Source: Paragordius varius (lineage: Eukaryota > Nematomorpha). From it: DNA of 64,000 nt. Under the pieces are notes generated by a model, which worked only from the letters and a program-made list of their open reading frames with translations, searched no databases and was not told the origin of the DNA. Positions 1-13,325 of this stretch are shown piece after piece. Both the position numbers and the translations under genes were made by a program. Location: positions 868,001 to 932,000 of the forward strand of contig OZ176059.1 in NCBI GenBank assembly GCA_964247055.1. The letters are read 5' to 3'. Numbering within the stretch: position 1 is the first letter of the stretch; every line of letters begins with the position of its first letter.

Positions 1-647
1 CAAAGCAAAAACCGAACTTATTACTTTTGGGGGTCCACAACTTGAAATGGAAGTAGTTGGGTTCTGAAGAGTAAAGAAAGTTGCAATTTGGGGGCTAAGT
101 TAAGTTCAGTTGGATCGTTAACCGATGATAATAATTTAAAAATAAAGAGCAGTTGGATAAATTGGAAGAAAATTTCAAGTGTTATGTGATCCAAATAATG
201 TTAGAGTAAAAGGTAAGATATACAGTTCAGTTGTTCAACCCACAATGATGTATAATTTACAGACGTGGGGTGTCAAAAAATCCGAAGAAAGACATTTCAA
301 CGTGACTGAAATGAAAATGCTTAGAATGATGTGTGGGGTAACGACAAAGTATAGAATTGAGAATAGATTTATTCATGGGAGCACCGATGTTAACCAATAG
401 TGAAAATGTCAAAAAATAGGGTACGTAGGTTCGGGCACATTGAAAGGAGAGATTCTAATTATATTGCAAAAATAATAGATAGTCATATAGTTGAAGGAAA
501 ACGAGGACGTGGGCGGCCTAAATCGAAATGGATGTACAGTAAAAAGAGAGTTAGCAGACGAGCTTAATACAGAAGACGCCATAGATAGAGTACTATGGCG
601 AGACAGGTTATATAACATGACCGCTCTCACGAGTGAAAACATGTAAT
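1..647 (+). mobile_element. 3' end of an RTE-like LINE (non-LTR retrotransposon), broken
   Basis: Translation in shifting frames gives the C-terminal part of a LINE reverse transcriptase ORF. Residues such as VKGKIYSSVVQPTMMYNLQTWGVKKSEE, given here only as a landmark around 205-300, match the 'lKgkiyrtvvrpamLYGaEtW' block known from RTE-type pol proteins, followed by 'emkMLRmMCGVT'. Further on (about 490-645) comes the family's last block, GKRGRGRPKSKW, then a terminal stretch ending at a TAA near 645. The 5' part lies outside the window. The frame is broken at several places (near 80-180, 400 and 530), so this is a dead copy. The clade is inferred from remembered family motifs; another RTE-like clade is possible. 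Confidence 0.72.
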
Positions 648-649
648 TT

Positions 650-763
650 AATGCTTCAATTAATTAGAGTGAATATTAAATAAAGTGTATATTTTGGTCA
701 AAAAGACACGGATAATCTATCTTGATTTTGAATGAAAGTAAAATAAAATAATAATTTATTTAT

Positions 764-803
<40 letters not shown>

Positions 804-2339
804 ATCGCAAATTAAATTTATATTATTTAAGTTTTTTCGAAAGATTTAAAATTGATGTCATTTTTCGGCTCTTTCTGTGATGGCGTCTTTGGGAAACACA
901 CAATGGGGCACCCTATGTACTTTAGATTCATGCGGCATCCTATATTTTTGGATAAAAAGGAATATAAATGTTTTAATAGCATGTGTATTATAACATAGTT
1001 AAGTTCCCCCGTTTTTGAGGGTTTTGGTCCCCTGGAACAAAAAGTATTGAATATTTTGAGTTAATTTTTATTATTTTAGAGATAAATTGGTGGTCTTTAA
1101 TAAAATTTGTATTATGCCACATATTATTTGTTTACCTAGCGAAAAATATTTACAAACGAGAAAATTTTGGATACTAAATATGGAAAAAGTCCCATATCTC
1201 GAAAACGACCTGGGTAATTAAAAATTTTTCTCCACAAATCTGATCACAATACCATAGGGAATCAGATAATATTAAAAAATTTGGATCCAGAAAAAGTTTT
1301 GTCAAGTGTTATAGCTTTTTTTAGGTATATATGCGCCAATTTGTCCTGTAAAAAGTTCGGGATAAATGATTTTTAATGACACTTGGTGATCTGAGTTAGG
1401 ATTTCTGCTCAGTGTATTTTACAAAGGCTGCGCTTTCTTTTATTATTTGCTTTGCTTGATTATATGATATTCTTAGTTTTATGGTCAAACAGTGTGCATA
1501 CAATACGTTTTCAAACAGCCGGTGTATTTTTGTTGATAGTTTAATATCTTGGGAGTTCCATATTTTGGAATATTTTGTTATTATTTTTGCTATCGCACAA
1601 CTCTTTTAATACCTGACACACTATTATTATTTTTATCAATATCATTATTATTATTTATAAGACTTCCGAAAAAATATATTCAATAACAACTTGAAATTGG
1701 TTTCCTATGGACATTAAAGGATATTATACGGGTAATAATATACAAAATTGTCATTTTAAAATTGACGTATCCATTGGCGCATTCAATAGGGTAATTTTTT
1801 GGAATCAAGTATTTAGCTTTCAGCATAAAAAGTTAAAAAAATGTGTGCACATTTTGCCATCTGTGGAGCATAAATAACATTTTTCTCGTAAGGGCCAAAA
1901 CCCAAAGTACCATGATAATATTAATACATTTTCTATTAGATTTTTATATATATATATAAATATATATATTATCATAAGAAAAATAATTCAACTTTTGTCC
2001 CACATCTCAAAATTTAATTTTTAGATTTTTATTAGTTAATATATATTTGAGTGGTATTACTTGAGATAAAGTATTTCTCTCATCGAAAATATAAATTAGA
2101 CTCATATGTTTATGATAGATTTTAGTGATTTTATTTGAAAAAAGTATTAGGCTTTCACAAACAAAATCTGTGCGACGCCATTTTCTGATATGGAAAAGTT
2201 ATCAATTTTAAAACTTTTTAAGTCACGCATAAAGAACACCCACCATGATTATTCTCATTTATATTTTATTGCGATTTGCGATAGTATTGTATAACCCATT
2301 TTAAACGCATTGTAATCTATTCGGTACCGGCGATATTGT

Positions 2340-2382
<43 letters not shown>

Positions 2383-3050
2383 TGGTATATTATATTATAT
2401 CCATTGCATATATAAACTTAAATACAATATACAGATATTGTAAGGAATATAAAATTACATTATATTCGAATTTTAAGGAAATTTATGTTATTTTAAATTA
2501 TGTCATTTGGACACAATTTAATGTACGTTTTTTAAAACCACATGATACACCTCCCGCCCGTCTAATATTAAGGTATTCTTTTTATACATAATTGTTATCA
2601 TGTTTTTTATATAATATTTTCTTGTTTCATCAGCATTTTTTTGGATAAATACAGAACCTCTTTGATATAGCTCCAATTTTATAATTTTTGGTTAGTAGCC
2701 TAATGCATATTAAAATATTTTAAAACACTAATTACAAAATTTTTTTTAGCCTTTTTGATTTTGTGTAATATTTCATTTTTGATATTTAATTAGAATCAAA
2801 TCCTTTATGTTTTAAATGTAACACATTTAGTATATTGGCATTCAATAGAATATTTTGGACAGTTTTATACAGATATTTCAAATAAAAAAAGTAAGTTGTA
2901 ACAAAATTCTCCAATGTTTATTATATATCCTATTATCTTGTGCCCATGTTATTATATATAATATATAACACTTAAAAACTGTATATATTGGCATAATATT
3001 CAAAAATTAACTAAAATTTACACTTTAAATTTAAAATTGTTACGCCCGAA
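650..3050. other. intergenic, no gene seen
   Basis: No open frame here resembles a protein family. The stretch holds TA microsatellites (about 765-805 and 2,343-2,380) and AT-rich unique or very old repeat sequence. Part of 2,080-2,330 loosely resembles 41,430-41,640 (both carry a 'gccattttctgatatg' stretch), which suggests an old dispersed repeat. Confidence 0.5.
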
Positions 3051-3058
3051 TACAACAT

Positions 3059-3590
3059 ATTCAATTGAGGCCCCCGATTTAATTTGGGGTATTTGGGCAC
3101 CCATGCGTGTTTAAAATCAAATATTACTAGAAATAGAACGAATTGAAATCTTTGCAAAAGTTTGCACTTAAATATCTTTGATGTCCCGAAATATAAAAAG
3201 ATAAAAATAATTGATATTAAGTAAAACTCAAAGGTAAAAATCAGTCAACATGACATGTATGCATTCATTAGCTAAATATAAAAAAAGGCAAAATAAACCA
3301 TTTTTTTATGCTTATATTCATGTTCGATATAAATAAAAAATTAGCTTTAATTTTAGCGTTAAAATAAAAACATGATATTTCGTAAAAAGTTGTAAAACAA
3401 AAATGGCGTGGTGGTAGCAGTTTGAATAGTTGATTTTTCAAAACTAAATTTTATTTTAATAATTTGGCTTTATATATATAGTTTATTAGGATGGAAGCAT
3501 AATTAAAACCGTTTTTTTCAGATTTTTTTTTAATTATACCAATTTTCGTGTCTGGGGTCTCTAGATACCCCAATTTGAATTGAAATGGTT
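3059..3590 (-). repeat. ~540-bp dispersed repeat, family J (copy 1)
   Basis: Reverse-complement relative of 10,018-10,550 and 42,093-42,625. Shared landmarks are a run of ATACCCCAGAC/GTCTGGGGT near one end, 'atgcttccatcctgataaa' in the middle and 'acatgtatgcat' towards the other end. In this copy the GTCTGGGGT end is near 3,552. Non-coding. Confidence 0.6.
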
Positions 3591-3599
3591 ATTTAATGC

Positions 3600-6464
3600 G
3601 AATATTTACATAATGGAGTCGATTATTACCTTAGGTACAAACCTAGTAACTACATTTCAGTTTTTGTTTTATCCAATATTTTGGTTGTACATATATGTAT
3701 ATAATTTTTTTCTTCAACTGCTACACATTTCTCTTTTTTTTTAATTTTTAAAATACATGAATTTTTTTAAATTTTTTTTGCATAAAAAAATGTTTGAATT
3801 TACGATAATTGTGGCAAACTTAGTTAGTCAGTTAATATTTATTTGAGTTAAAAATATGATACGCTGTTAATTTTTTACTTGTAAATATAATATACAAATA
3901 TTAAAACTAACAAATTTTCTCTATTTGAATACGTGTACACATTTTAAAAGACGGGTGAAGCAGCCAAAACTCAAACATTTTACAACTAATATTATCAGTG
4001 TCGCAAATATGCTGTTATCTTATATCTATTTTTTATTTTTGAAAATGATAAATAACGGTTATTATAAAACAATCAAAGCACTCTACTCAGTTTATATTTT
4101 TGTTTTCCTATACGCTTAAAAATAAATTATGTCCAAGTTTCTAAAACATAGGGTGAACAAACGCCCTCTGAGACTCTGTGCGCGACCCGTATAAAAATTG
4201 TTAATCCATATTTGCAAAAAAATATGCTCAAAAAATTTGTAACATTAATATTTTTTACACAATTTTTCTACATAAATCTATATATGTATAATTAGCAAGA
4301 TCGATCCTGAAAAATGTTAATTAAATTGTTTTTGCATCCCACAGTCTTATGCTTGGAATCTAATAAATTATTAATGAATGTCCAGCCCACATATGTATAT
4401 TTGAAATGCGGCCCGCGAAACCATTTGTGTTGGACACCTCGGTTCTAATACATAGTTTTGTTCTTTTTTTTCGATTTTATATAAGTGATCGGTCCTACAT
4501 AAATTTTGGTGTTTGTGTTGGTTCATCTAATTTATAATGACAGTTTTCATACATCTTATTTTTATGTCGATTAATCATGGCTAATTAAAATAATTATGAC
4601 ATTTTTTTGTGATTGTTTTTTATACGTTTTGCCACATGTTAACACAAATGACAACAGGTCTTGATAATAGCAGCGGTATTTCCAACTCCACTATTTTTAA
4701 TCCAAATTTTTTTGGTTATGCTTATATATATATATATATATATATATAAAATCACATTTAAATTAGTTGTACATAAGATATAGATATAAACTAGACCAGA
4801 TTTATACTTTATATTCTGTAATAAAAAATATGTTTATATATATATATATATATATATTCTGACTTAACCTTGTTACCACAATTCTATTGCTTTGGCATTT
4901 CTTTATATGTATATATATAAGTTGTAAGTTTTCTTTGTGTCGTCCTGTATGTCATCTAACAAATAAAACTTCGATTGAATTTGATTTTATCCCTTATTTT
5001 TCCCTTATTTTTATATTACATAATAATACATTACCACATCATATGATGATTGAATATAGTACTACATTCATATATTATTATATAATTCTAAAGATCCATT
5101 AATGCCATATAGTTGGATGAAAAGGATTGTTAATTGGTGAATTTAAATATTTACCTATATATATATATATATATATATGTTCTTTTTTACCTATTAATAT
5201 ACAAGTACCCTGATAACCAATAATATTTCTTTTTACTACATTTAATATAATAATACATATTTTTATGTAAACTAAAAATTATGTGTCATATGAAATGGCC
5301 AATATATATATGCATATAATATGAATATTGTACACATACAGTACAGTAGCATATGGTAAAAATCAACAAATGGTTGCAATTAAACTTTTTTTCCTATATA
5401 TTTTAACATAGAATTTTTGTTTAATTATTTTGCGGGCAAACTATTTAATACGCCATCTTTTATAAATATTCAATTTTTACCTTTATATATTTCTATTTAC
5501 TTTTCCTACAATGCCTTTTAGAGGTGTGCATTAATTATACGAAAAAATATTTTAATTAAATCAACCATTCTAAACTTTTGTCTTGCAATTTTTACGAATT
5601 TTCGTTAAACTCCTAGAAAAATTGGCAAATTAAAAGAAATATGATTGAAATATTTTCTTCATTTCTTGACCATATCTTAACGCAATAAATTTTCACAACT
5701 ATTGTTTCAAATAGTATGTTTGTTTGAAGTGTGGGTTCGACTGAGTGTCATCTTAATTTTTAGCTCTTGACAAATGACTCCAATATAAAAATCTAGTTTA
5801 ACGTTTTATAATCATATTTATATATTTTTTTTATAAATATTAGACTCTAGGGCCAAAAATAACCCATAATGTATTATTCTTCACACAAACTTTCAAAAAG
5901 TAATGAAGGTTTTGTTCTATTATATCATAGTATTGAATTAAATGTATAAATTAAACTTGACCTTATCTCTTCCCATCAGCTACTTTTTTTATCTGCCAAT
6001 TTTTGTGACAAGAACGAAGAAATTACTCATGAATTTTCGTTATTTAACATGGATCTTAATTTATATTTATAAAATATATATATATATATATATATTATTC
6101 TTTTATTAAACACAATAATATATTTATTGTCAGACAATGATATAATACAATAATTCTAATCGATTTTTTCATTTTGTTTTGGTATATAGTATAATATGAA
6201 TTTTTGTTTAACATGTGGCTAGTAAGCATTTTTCACACATATATGTTTATAATTAATACATAGAGTAAAGAGTAAACTGCCCTATATTATTCCCGAGTTT
6301 TTTTTTATAAAAAAAAACCTAGCCCTCATAATTTAATTGAAAGGAAATAATATGGTGATATTGATGCCTTTTTATTCAATTATTAACACTTCATGCCTTT
6401 TTGGGGTAATTTTATATCCCAAACCGATTCGAAATTTGAATATTTTAAAAAGTAAGTATTGGGC

Positions 6465-6515
<51 letters not shown>

Positions 6516-6650
6516 TTTCTTTAGCTTTTTAGGCTTTTTTTAAAAAAAATATAAAAGTGTATTCTCGTTCGTCGCCATTTTCTTCAAATTTATTTAATCG
6601 CTAATACACAATTGTATATTATGGTTATATAAAATAATTAATTTAGTAAA
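3600..6650. other. intergenic, TA microsatellites, no gene seen
   Basis: Only short AT-driven open frames occur. TA runs lie near 4,720, 4,836, 5,158, 6,078 and 6,469-6,514; the last is the longest of these. Nothing codes for a recognisable product. Confidence 0.5.
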
Positions 6651-6654
6651 TTTA

Positions 6655-6915
6655 ATAGCATTTTACCAGCAAAAACCAGATATTTATTGAATCAACTGTT
6701 TAGGTCAATGTTTTGGAGCTGTTGCAATTTTAGTCTTCATATTATAAAAAATATAACTTTTATCTAATACAAAGGAAATCAATGTTAGCTAATTAAATTC
6801 TAACTAAAATAACATTCAAAAGGCATTTTATTTACAAGATGGCGATCTGGGATAAAAAATCTACCCTAATATGTCATCGTGGGCAAAAAGGTGAAAAGGT
6901 CATGAAGTGTTAAAT
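6655..6915 (+). repeat. dispersed repeat, family K (copy 1)
   Basis: Resembles 28,315-28,575: both contain 'ttttaccagcaaaa', 'atgttttggagct' and end in 'aaaaggt-at-gaagtgttaa'. A third partial relative ends at about 18,215. Non-coding and old. Confidence 0.45.
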
Positions 6916-6929
6916 AAGGTAGCCATATT

Positions 6930-7639
6930 TACAGTAATAAAATAAATCGAGATTATACGGACAAAATGTACAATTTTTTTTGCAAAAGACCGCTTACTCT
7001 GTTTTAACACTTTATTTTTTTGTTATATAACTCATTATTTTCGAATTAAAAAGTGTGAAATAGATGTGTAAATTGTAAATTGGTAACATCAAATATTTTA
7101 CAATCGTATAATTACTGTAAGTTTCAATTAAGCATGCGTTCTCATAACATTTCTTGCTTGTTGGTTCTTTTAAAACCATGATGATTCTAAATAGTGGAAA
7201 AATAAAATTTTATTTTTTTACAAATTTATTATATTTTTGTGGATTATTATTTAACTGAAGAATATATAGTATTCAAAAATAATTAAAATTAGTTTTAATT
7301 TTTTTTCAAATGGATCATACGGATATTGAACTTTTCTTAGGGGTTTAATGACATAAAAGTTTATGGTAAATAATTTACATATTGAAAATATAAAGATAAA
7401 ACGTAAAAACATAATGACAAATACTTTATTCAAAAGACCAGCATATTTTTTTAAACTTTGTTTTTTTCCCATATAAATTTTTTAATTGCAATTGTAAAAT
7501 ACATGATTGATGCTGTTACCAATTTACATCTCTATTTCATACTTTGCAATCAAAAACAATAAATATAAAATAATTAAGTGTTGAAGGGTAAGCGGTCGTT
7601 TAAGTATATGTTTTGTCCGTATAACCAATTTTTACTGTA
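6930..7639. mobile_element. palindromic Tc1/mariner-like MITE, family E, with nested copy
   Basis: Left end carries TACAGTA and TTATACGGACAAAA. The right end carries the inverse, TTTTGTCCGTATAA then TTTTTACTGTA. Inner arms also pair (agaccgcttac and gtaagcggtc). The copy is longer than the usual ~260-300 bp because a second, diverged copy of the same family appears to sit in the middle (about 7,120-7,480). Confidence 0.65.
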
Positions 7640-7789
7640 TACATATTATGCGTCCGTAATTGGGGGTATAATATTCTGATAAATATATATATTCTGATAG
7701 TTAAATGTATCAATATTTTCATGATGTTTTGGTTTTGGGGCTAACAAATTATTAACTTAAGTTATTTGCATATTGTGGTAATTGCTCGA

Positions 7790-8230
7790 AATCGTATCCC
7801 AAATTAATAGTTTTTTTGGTATTAGCTAAATGCTTTATTCCAAAGTATATGGTTAAAATATATCATATATGATATACTATATAAATATTTATTTAATAAA
7901 ACATTAATTTTTAAATGGTCTCCAAAAGTCCCAAATTTTGCCCCTCATGAAATGGGCAACTTTTTTTAAAAAAATTAACTCGAAATTGCCAAGATATTGC
8001 GTTTATTTTTTTTATATATGTTCGATGATGGCATAAAACATATTCGAACCAATGCACACTTTGTTTTAAAATTTAATTTTTGGTAAAATTTTGTAGAAAC
8101 GTACTACGTACTATTTTGAGATATGATGGAAATGGTATAAAATCGCTTTAAGATAGTTTATAATTTAAACTTAATCCATTTACTTAATATATAAACTAAT
8201 GCAATCTAACCTATTCGATTAATCAGTATA
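7790..8230 (+). repeat. dispersed repeat, family L (copy 1)
   Basis: Direct relative of 40,845-41,240. Both contain 'taaaatatatcat', a 'ccaaa-gttccaaatt' block, and 'ctattttgag-atgat' followed by 'ggtataaaa'. Non-coding. Confidence 0.4.
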
Positions 8231-9537
8231 TCTGCTTTAAGCAGGTTTTACCCGTTTTTTATTCGTACACATTTATTTAGAACTTAGGGATGTACTATCA
8301 GGTTTATATATAAAATAATCCTATCATGATCATAGGATTAATAAAATAGCTTATATATATATATATATATGATATCTTAAGGTCATGTATACAATTTTGA
8401 TCAGTTATAGCGGTCGCAGTTACGTTAATTAATCTTAACCGTTTTTTCGAATATTACACATTAACGCAAATTTATTTTCCTTAATTCATTTTTATGAGTG
8501 TCGTTTTTTTTTCAAAATTGTCTGGGATATAATTAATGAATGAGTCATCCAATTTAAAATGAAGTCAGCGTAGTTATTACATATAACAACCTTGAAATAT
8601 TTTGGTTAACCTCAACACTTTATCATTCAAATCCTCTTGATAAGTTAAATATTTTGGTTTCTTTCTATTGAACGTTTTAAATTTTACATTTTTTGATAGT
8701 TATATTAGCGCTAATAATTTTAAGGCTTATATATTTAACGGGTTAAAATTTTAAAATAACAATTTACTGTATTATAAATTTAAATTTATTAGAGAAAAAA
8801 GATAGTACGGGTCGATAAAATATTTACCTTTTCTATTGTCATAAAGTTTTTATTTTTTTTAAGTTTTTAAAAATTAATTACAGTGTAACGAATATTAATA
8901 TTGCATTTGTGATGTTTTTATGGATAAAACTAAATTTTTTACTGTTTATGAGTATCTATGATTTTTCTTATTATTAGCATATTTGATTGAATTTTTCGGA
9001 ACAAATATATTTTGAGAATAATTTTAATGTGTATGTCATTAATACAATTAACAATCTATGACAAATCAACATACATGGAAAGTCTAAAATCTCTTTTATC
9101 CAATGTAAAAACCTACGTGACCAATTCATTACCCTAATAAAATTTGAATGTGTAATTTTGATTGTTGTGTGTGATCTTAATAAAACTGTAAACAAATTTG
9201 TACGCGCAGAAACTTTTACTTTCCAAGCACCTCAATATTATATATATATATATATATATATGACCATTTACTTTTTGGTCCGCCCATGAATATGGTTAAA
9301 AAAATTTCACATTTTAATTATACGCATTTTTGTATAAAAAAATCGATAGCCTGTTATTGTTGTTGCGTTTTTTACTAATTTTCTTCTTTTTTTCTTTAAT
9401 CTATTCATAGAGATGTGTGTGTTTGTTATATGTCCGGTTAATAATTAATATACATTTTATGGGTCATTAAAAGGCGCATGACCCCAACCCCTTCTTCCCA
9501 CCCATCTTTTTAGCAATGTTATATTGTACATATAACA

Positions 9538-9729
9538 TAGTATGCATTATAATGGTTGTTTATTTCACACTATAGTTGGGCCATTTGCAACACAACAGTA
9601 AGGTATGGAAAAAACAACAAAATGTTGAATAATCAATTTTTTCCTTTCTTTTTTCCATACACACTACTTGTGTTGCAAATTGCCCAACTATAGTGTGGGA
9701 AATAAGCAACCATTTTAATGCATACTGTA
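9538..9729. mobile_element. palindromic MITE, family A (copy 1)
   Basis: About 190-bp hairpin with ends TATGCATT and AATGCATACTGTA. Arms carry 'tttcacactatagttgggc' and its inverse near 9,681-9,705. Three more copies lie at 23,484, 25,538 and 51,213. TA-flanked and non-coding. Confidence 0.8.
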
Positions 9730-10017
9730 GTTATAAAAAATATGTACTATGTATTTTATGCAATATGGCATATGATAACAACGAAAGCTGATAAAATTAA
9801 ATCCTCTATAATGTTTATATTTTAAAATTAATTTTGTGTTAGGTAATTATAAACAAACTTTTTTTACCATATACGTGCTACTGAAATATATTTATATTCC
9901 ATAATGAGTCAAAATTTAGACCAAGAAAATCAGAGTAATCGACTAATATATACAGACACAACATATTTTCAACCAAATACAACATTTTTTTCAACCAAAC
10001 GCAAAATTATTTTAACA

Positions 10018-10550
10018 CTTCGATTCAAATTGGGGTGTCTAAATACCCCAGACTAAATTTGAGTTAATATTTTTAAAAAACTACTGAAGGAAACAGTCCC
10101 AATTTAAATTTATGCTTCTATCCTAATAAAAATTATATAAAAAGCCAAAATATTTAAATAAAATATCGTTTTGAAAAAAAGTTCCATGTCAAACTACTTG
10201 GACGCCATTTTTATTTTACAAAAATTTTGCAAAATAACGTCCTCATTTAATTTTAAGGGTATAATTAAAGCTCATTTTTTATTTAAATTACATCTAACAT
10301 TGATAGACATTGAAAAGTGGTTTATTTTTTATCATAATCTAATTTAGCCAATGCACATATGTTACATTGACTAAATTTTTACCTTTGGGTTTCATATTAA
10401 AAAAAGAAATATCAAGTTTTTAATAAATTTTTTTATTTTTGGTTTATCAATTGCAAAATTTTGCCATGGTTCTGATTCCTTCTATATTTTTTAAAGTATA
10501 TAATTTTAAACAGGACTGGGGTATCCAACTACTCCAATTTGAATCGAAGG
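10018..10550 (+). mobile_element. ~530-bp dispersed element, family J (copy 2)
   Basis: Ends form an imperfect inverted repeat: CTTCGATTCAAATTGGGG at the left and CTCCAATTTGAATCGAAG at the right. This suggests a non-autonomous DNA transposon. Body matches 3,059-3,590 (inverse) and 42,093-42,625 (direct). Confidence 0.6.
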
Positions 10551-10793
10551 ACTAAAATAAATGTCTTGTATCTAAGTGTTAATCAATTCACCATCAAATA
10601 TTGATAAAAAACAATGAGAATTATAATTCAACGAATTTATTTAAAATAAATAATTATTAAATAATAAACCGTAATAAAGTATTTGGTTGAAAAAATGTTG
10701 CGTTTGCTTAAAAATGACTGAAAAATGGTATATAAATATGTCTGACTGCCTTGATAACATAATTAATTTATAGGATAAAGTATAGCTGTCGGA

Positions 10794-10824
<31 letters not shown>

Positions 10825-11158
10825 TTTGTCAATTTTCATACATCAATTGAAATGCAAAAAATATTAATTTTTGCAAAATCTATATTAATGGGTCAAAAAT
10901 ATTGGATTCAGATTTAAAACATTTAAATTAGTTAAAATTTAAATTTTCAGGAATGACAATTAACTAAAGTCAAAATTTGTTGCCTAGTGTTATGTAACCA
11001 CAAAAGCGAATCTTAAATATCGGAGTAATATAATAATACACAAATCTTTTTTAACCTTGCTAAAAACAAAGTATTTTGCTGTCCAACGGTTAAACTATAG
11101 ATAAATGCACACCGTCTATTAATTTTAATATAATCGCAGTACTTGTTAATATATACGA

Positions 11159-11400
11159 TTTACACTTCAATTTTACCCTTGAACAAATCAAATTCTCCCT
11201 AAAATAAATTATGTTTTTTTAAGATAAAAAATTATATTTTTTAAAAAAAGTAATTTTGTTTAAAATTTAAATAAAACTGAAAAAATAATAAACTAATAAA
11301 GATACATTTCATATATGATAAGTTGTATTAGCCCGAAAACACATAAATTTATTTTTAGGGTAAATTTGAAAAGGCTAAATTTCAATTGTAAATGGTTATA
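11159..11400. mobile_element. palindromic MITE, family H (copy 1)
   Basis: Left arm 'ccctaaaataaattatg' pairs with right-arm 'cataaatttatttttaggg', and the right arm also carries 'attagcccgaaaacac'. The right end is GTAAATGGTATA. Relatives lie at 20,895, 21,848, 25,232 and 27,184, all in or beside RXR introns. Confidence 0.65.
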
Positions 11401-11684
11401 TTTTCGTAATATTTAAAATACGGATCAAAATCTCTTGTTTTTACTATCTTAAATTGTTTATACCAAGAGTGTATAGGCAGGGCATAAATAACTCATACCT
11501 GGCTAATACATTATAAATATGAGCTAATCAAAACAAAAATCTCATAAAGCTATTGTTCCCTTTTTGTAATCAAGTTGTATCGCTAAAATGTGTGATCATT
11601 TTTTAGATTTTCATATGTGAGATGCTATTTAAACTCGTGTGCGCCTATCTTTTATTTCTTACAGTTATTCATTTCATTCATATT

Positions 11685-11907
11685 TACAGTCATGTATCCC
11701 GTATTTTATCAAAAATTCATTTTTTTTTTCATTAATGGGTATAAATATTTGGTAAAGAATGGAAAAAGCAAGAGCTCTATGGTAATTCTTATACTTTTTT
11801 GATGAATATGATATTGTTAATACCATAGAGCTCTTTTTCCATACCAAATATTTATACCCATTTAACGAAAGAAAATAATTTTTGAAATAAAGAATACATG
11901 ACTATAT
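11685..11907. mobile_element. palindromic MITE, family D (copy 1)
   Basis: TACAGTCATGTATCC at the left and TACATGACTATA at the right. Inner arms 'agagctctatgg' and 'ccatagagctct' pair. Further copies lie at 27,742 and 49,716. Confidence 0.75.
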
Positions 11908-12399
11908 CTTCTCTTTTATACCTATCATAATAGTTATACAAGCAAGCAAACGGAGCCAGACCAACCCACGATAACCAAAATATAACGGCGCGATTGAAAA
12001 TTTTATTGATTTTCACTACTATGATTTAAAACGCTAGAATTGTTGAGGTAACTTTACACCTTATATTGATTAAATTTTAATAATCGAGCATAGCTTAAAT
12101 TTTTAAAATTAAATATTTTAGTTGTTTTGCTATTATAAATTCATTTTTATTATAGTATATATCTCCTCGTTACCACCTATTAACATTGATGACAAATAAT
12201 AAAATTTTACCTTTTTTTTGGAGGTGGACAAATATTGGGCCTCCCATCAACAAAGCTATTTTGACTACCAAACAGATATAAAGATGATGTAATCATTAAA
12301 GCCCCCTAATAATATCATTTTCATATGTATAAAATCTTTTGTGTTTCATGTAAAAACATTGAACAAAATAATTATTAGTGAAATGTATCATCGTTTTCT

Positions 12400-13325
12400 C
12401 TCCCCCAAAATATTTGACATGTGTTTTGTCTTTCTCCAGCAGCATAGTTTAAGTATAAATGAATAAATACCCAAAATAACAAGACGCATACTCATCATTC
12501 TTTTACATGCACACAATAGGCAGCACATACACAAATATATAGATTACATACGATACGATATACAACATTAACTTTTTAACATTATTCCTTGTTTCTTTCC
12601 ATTTATCCCTTTTTGATAATGACCCCCTACCCCCCTTTTCCCAACTTCCTAACCTAACCATATTTTTATTCAATAAACAACAACACAATAAAAAAAACCA
12701 TTTAATTATTCGCTTATGTGTTTAATTGGGTTTTGTTTTTTGTTTTCATAACGGGGCGGATTTGGTATATACACACATGAATACACATATACACACCATA
12801 CAATGTTGGAGAAAAAAATGTTATACATAGCCCCTATATACATGTTGTATTTATGTGTTCCAATATCCTTTAACTTACTTAACCTACCCCTAACTGTTTT
12901 ACAATTTGTGTGTTCATACATACACAAAAACCAAATTTTATTGTTTATGTGTAATTCTACTGCCTCTATTGTATATAAACCAAAAAAAAACTTCCCCATC
13001 CTAACTATTGCTTACTATTAATTAATTTATTTCGACCACTTTTTAAAGAAATTATATTCATACATTAATTATCCGCACAAAAAGTCAAAAAGTGGCAGCC
13101 GCATCCTCGTCAAACCATCCCCCATCACACACAAGCACCACGATTCGAGGTGGTGAAACCACTCATATCGCCGTGACGACACGATGTTTCCCATCATCAC
13201 TTTTGTCACCACATCATCATGATGACACAAATACAACAGTGACAAAAAATTGCTTAACTCTTGCATCTGCAGTGTCAACGACCACGGGTGGTGTTGGTGT
13301 TTTGTTTGACACATTCATTGAATTT
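12400..13325 (+). promoter_or_regulatory. upstream region of RXR exon 1 (5' end unresolved)
   Basis: No repeat of the named families was noticed here, unlike the surrounding DNA. The reading frame of RXR exon 1 stays open upstream to the stop at 13,044 without an in-frame ATG. The region may therefore hold 5' UTR, or a splice acceptor for an upstream exon; 'ccactttttaaag' before 13,049 is one candidate. No promoter element can be named with certainty. Confidence 0.35.

Noticed and set aside
12706-13021. Two opposing frames of 97 and 72 codons upstream of RXR
   Set aside because: They overlap on opposite strands, have low complexity and no recognisable domain; likely chance in the 5' flank.
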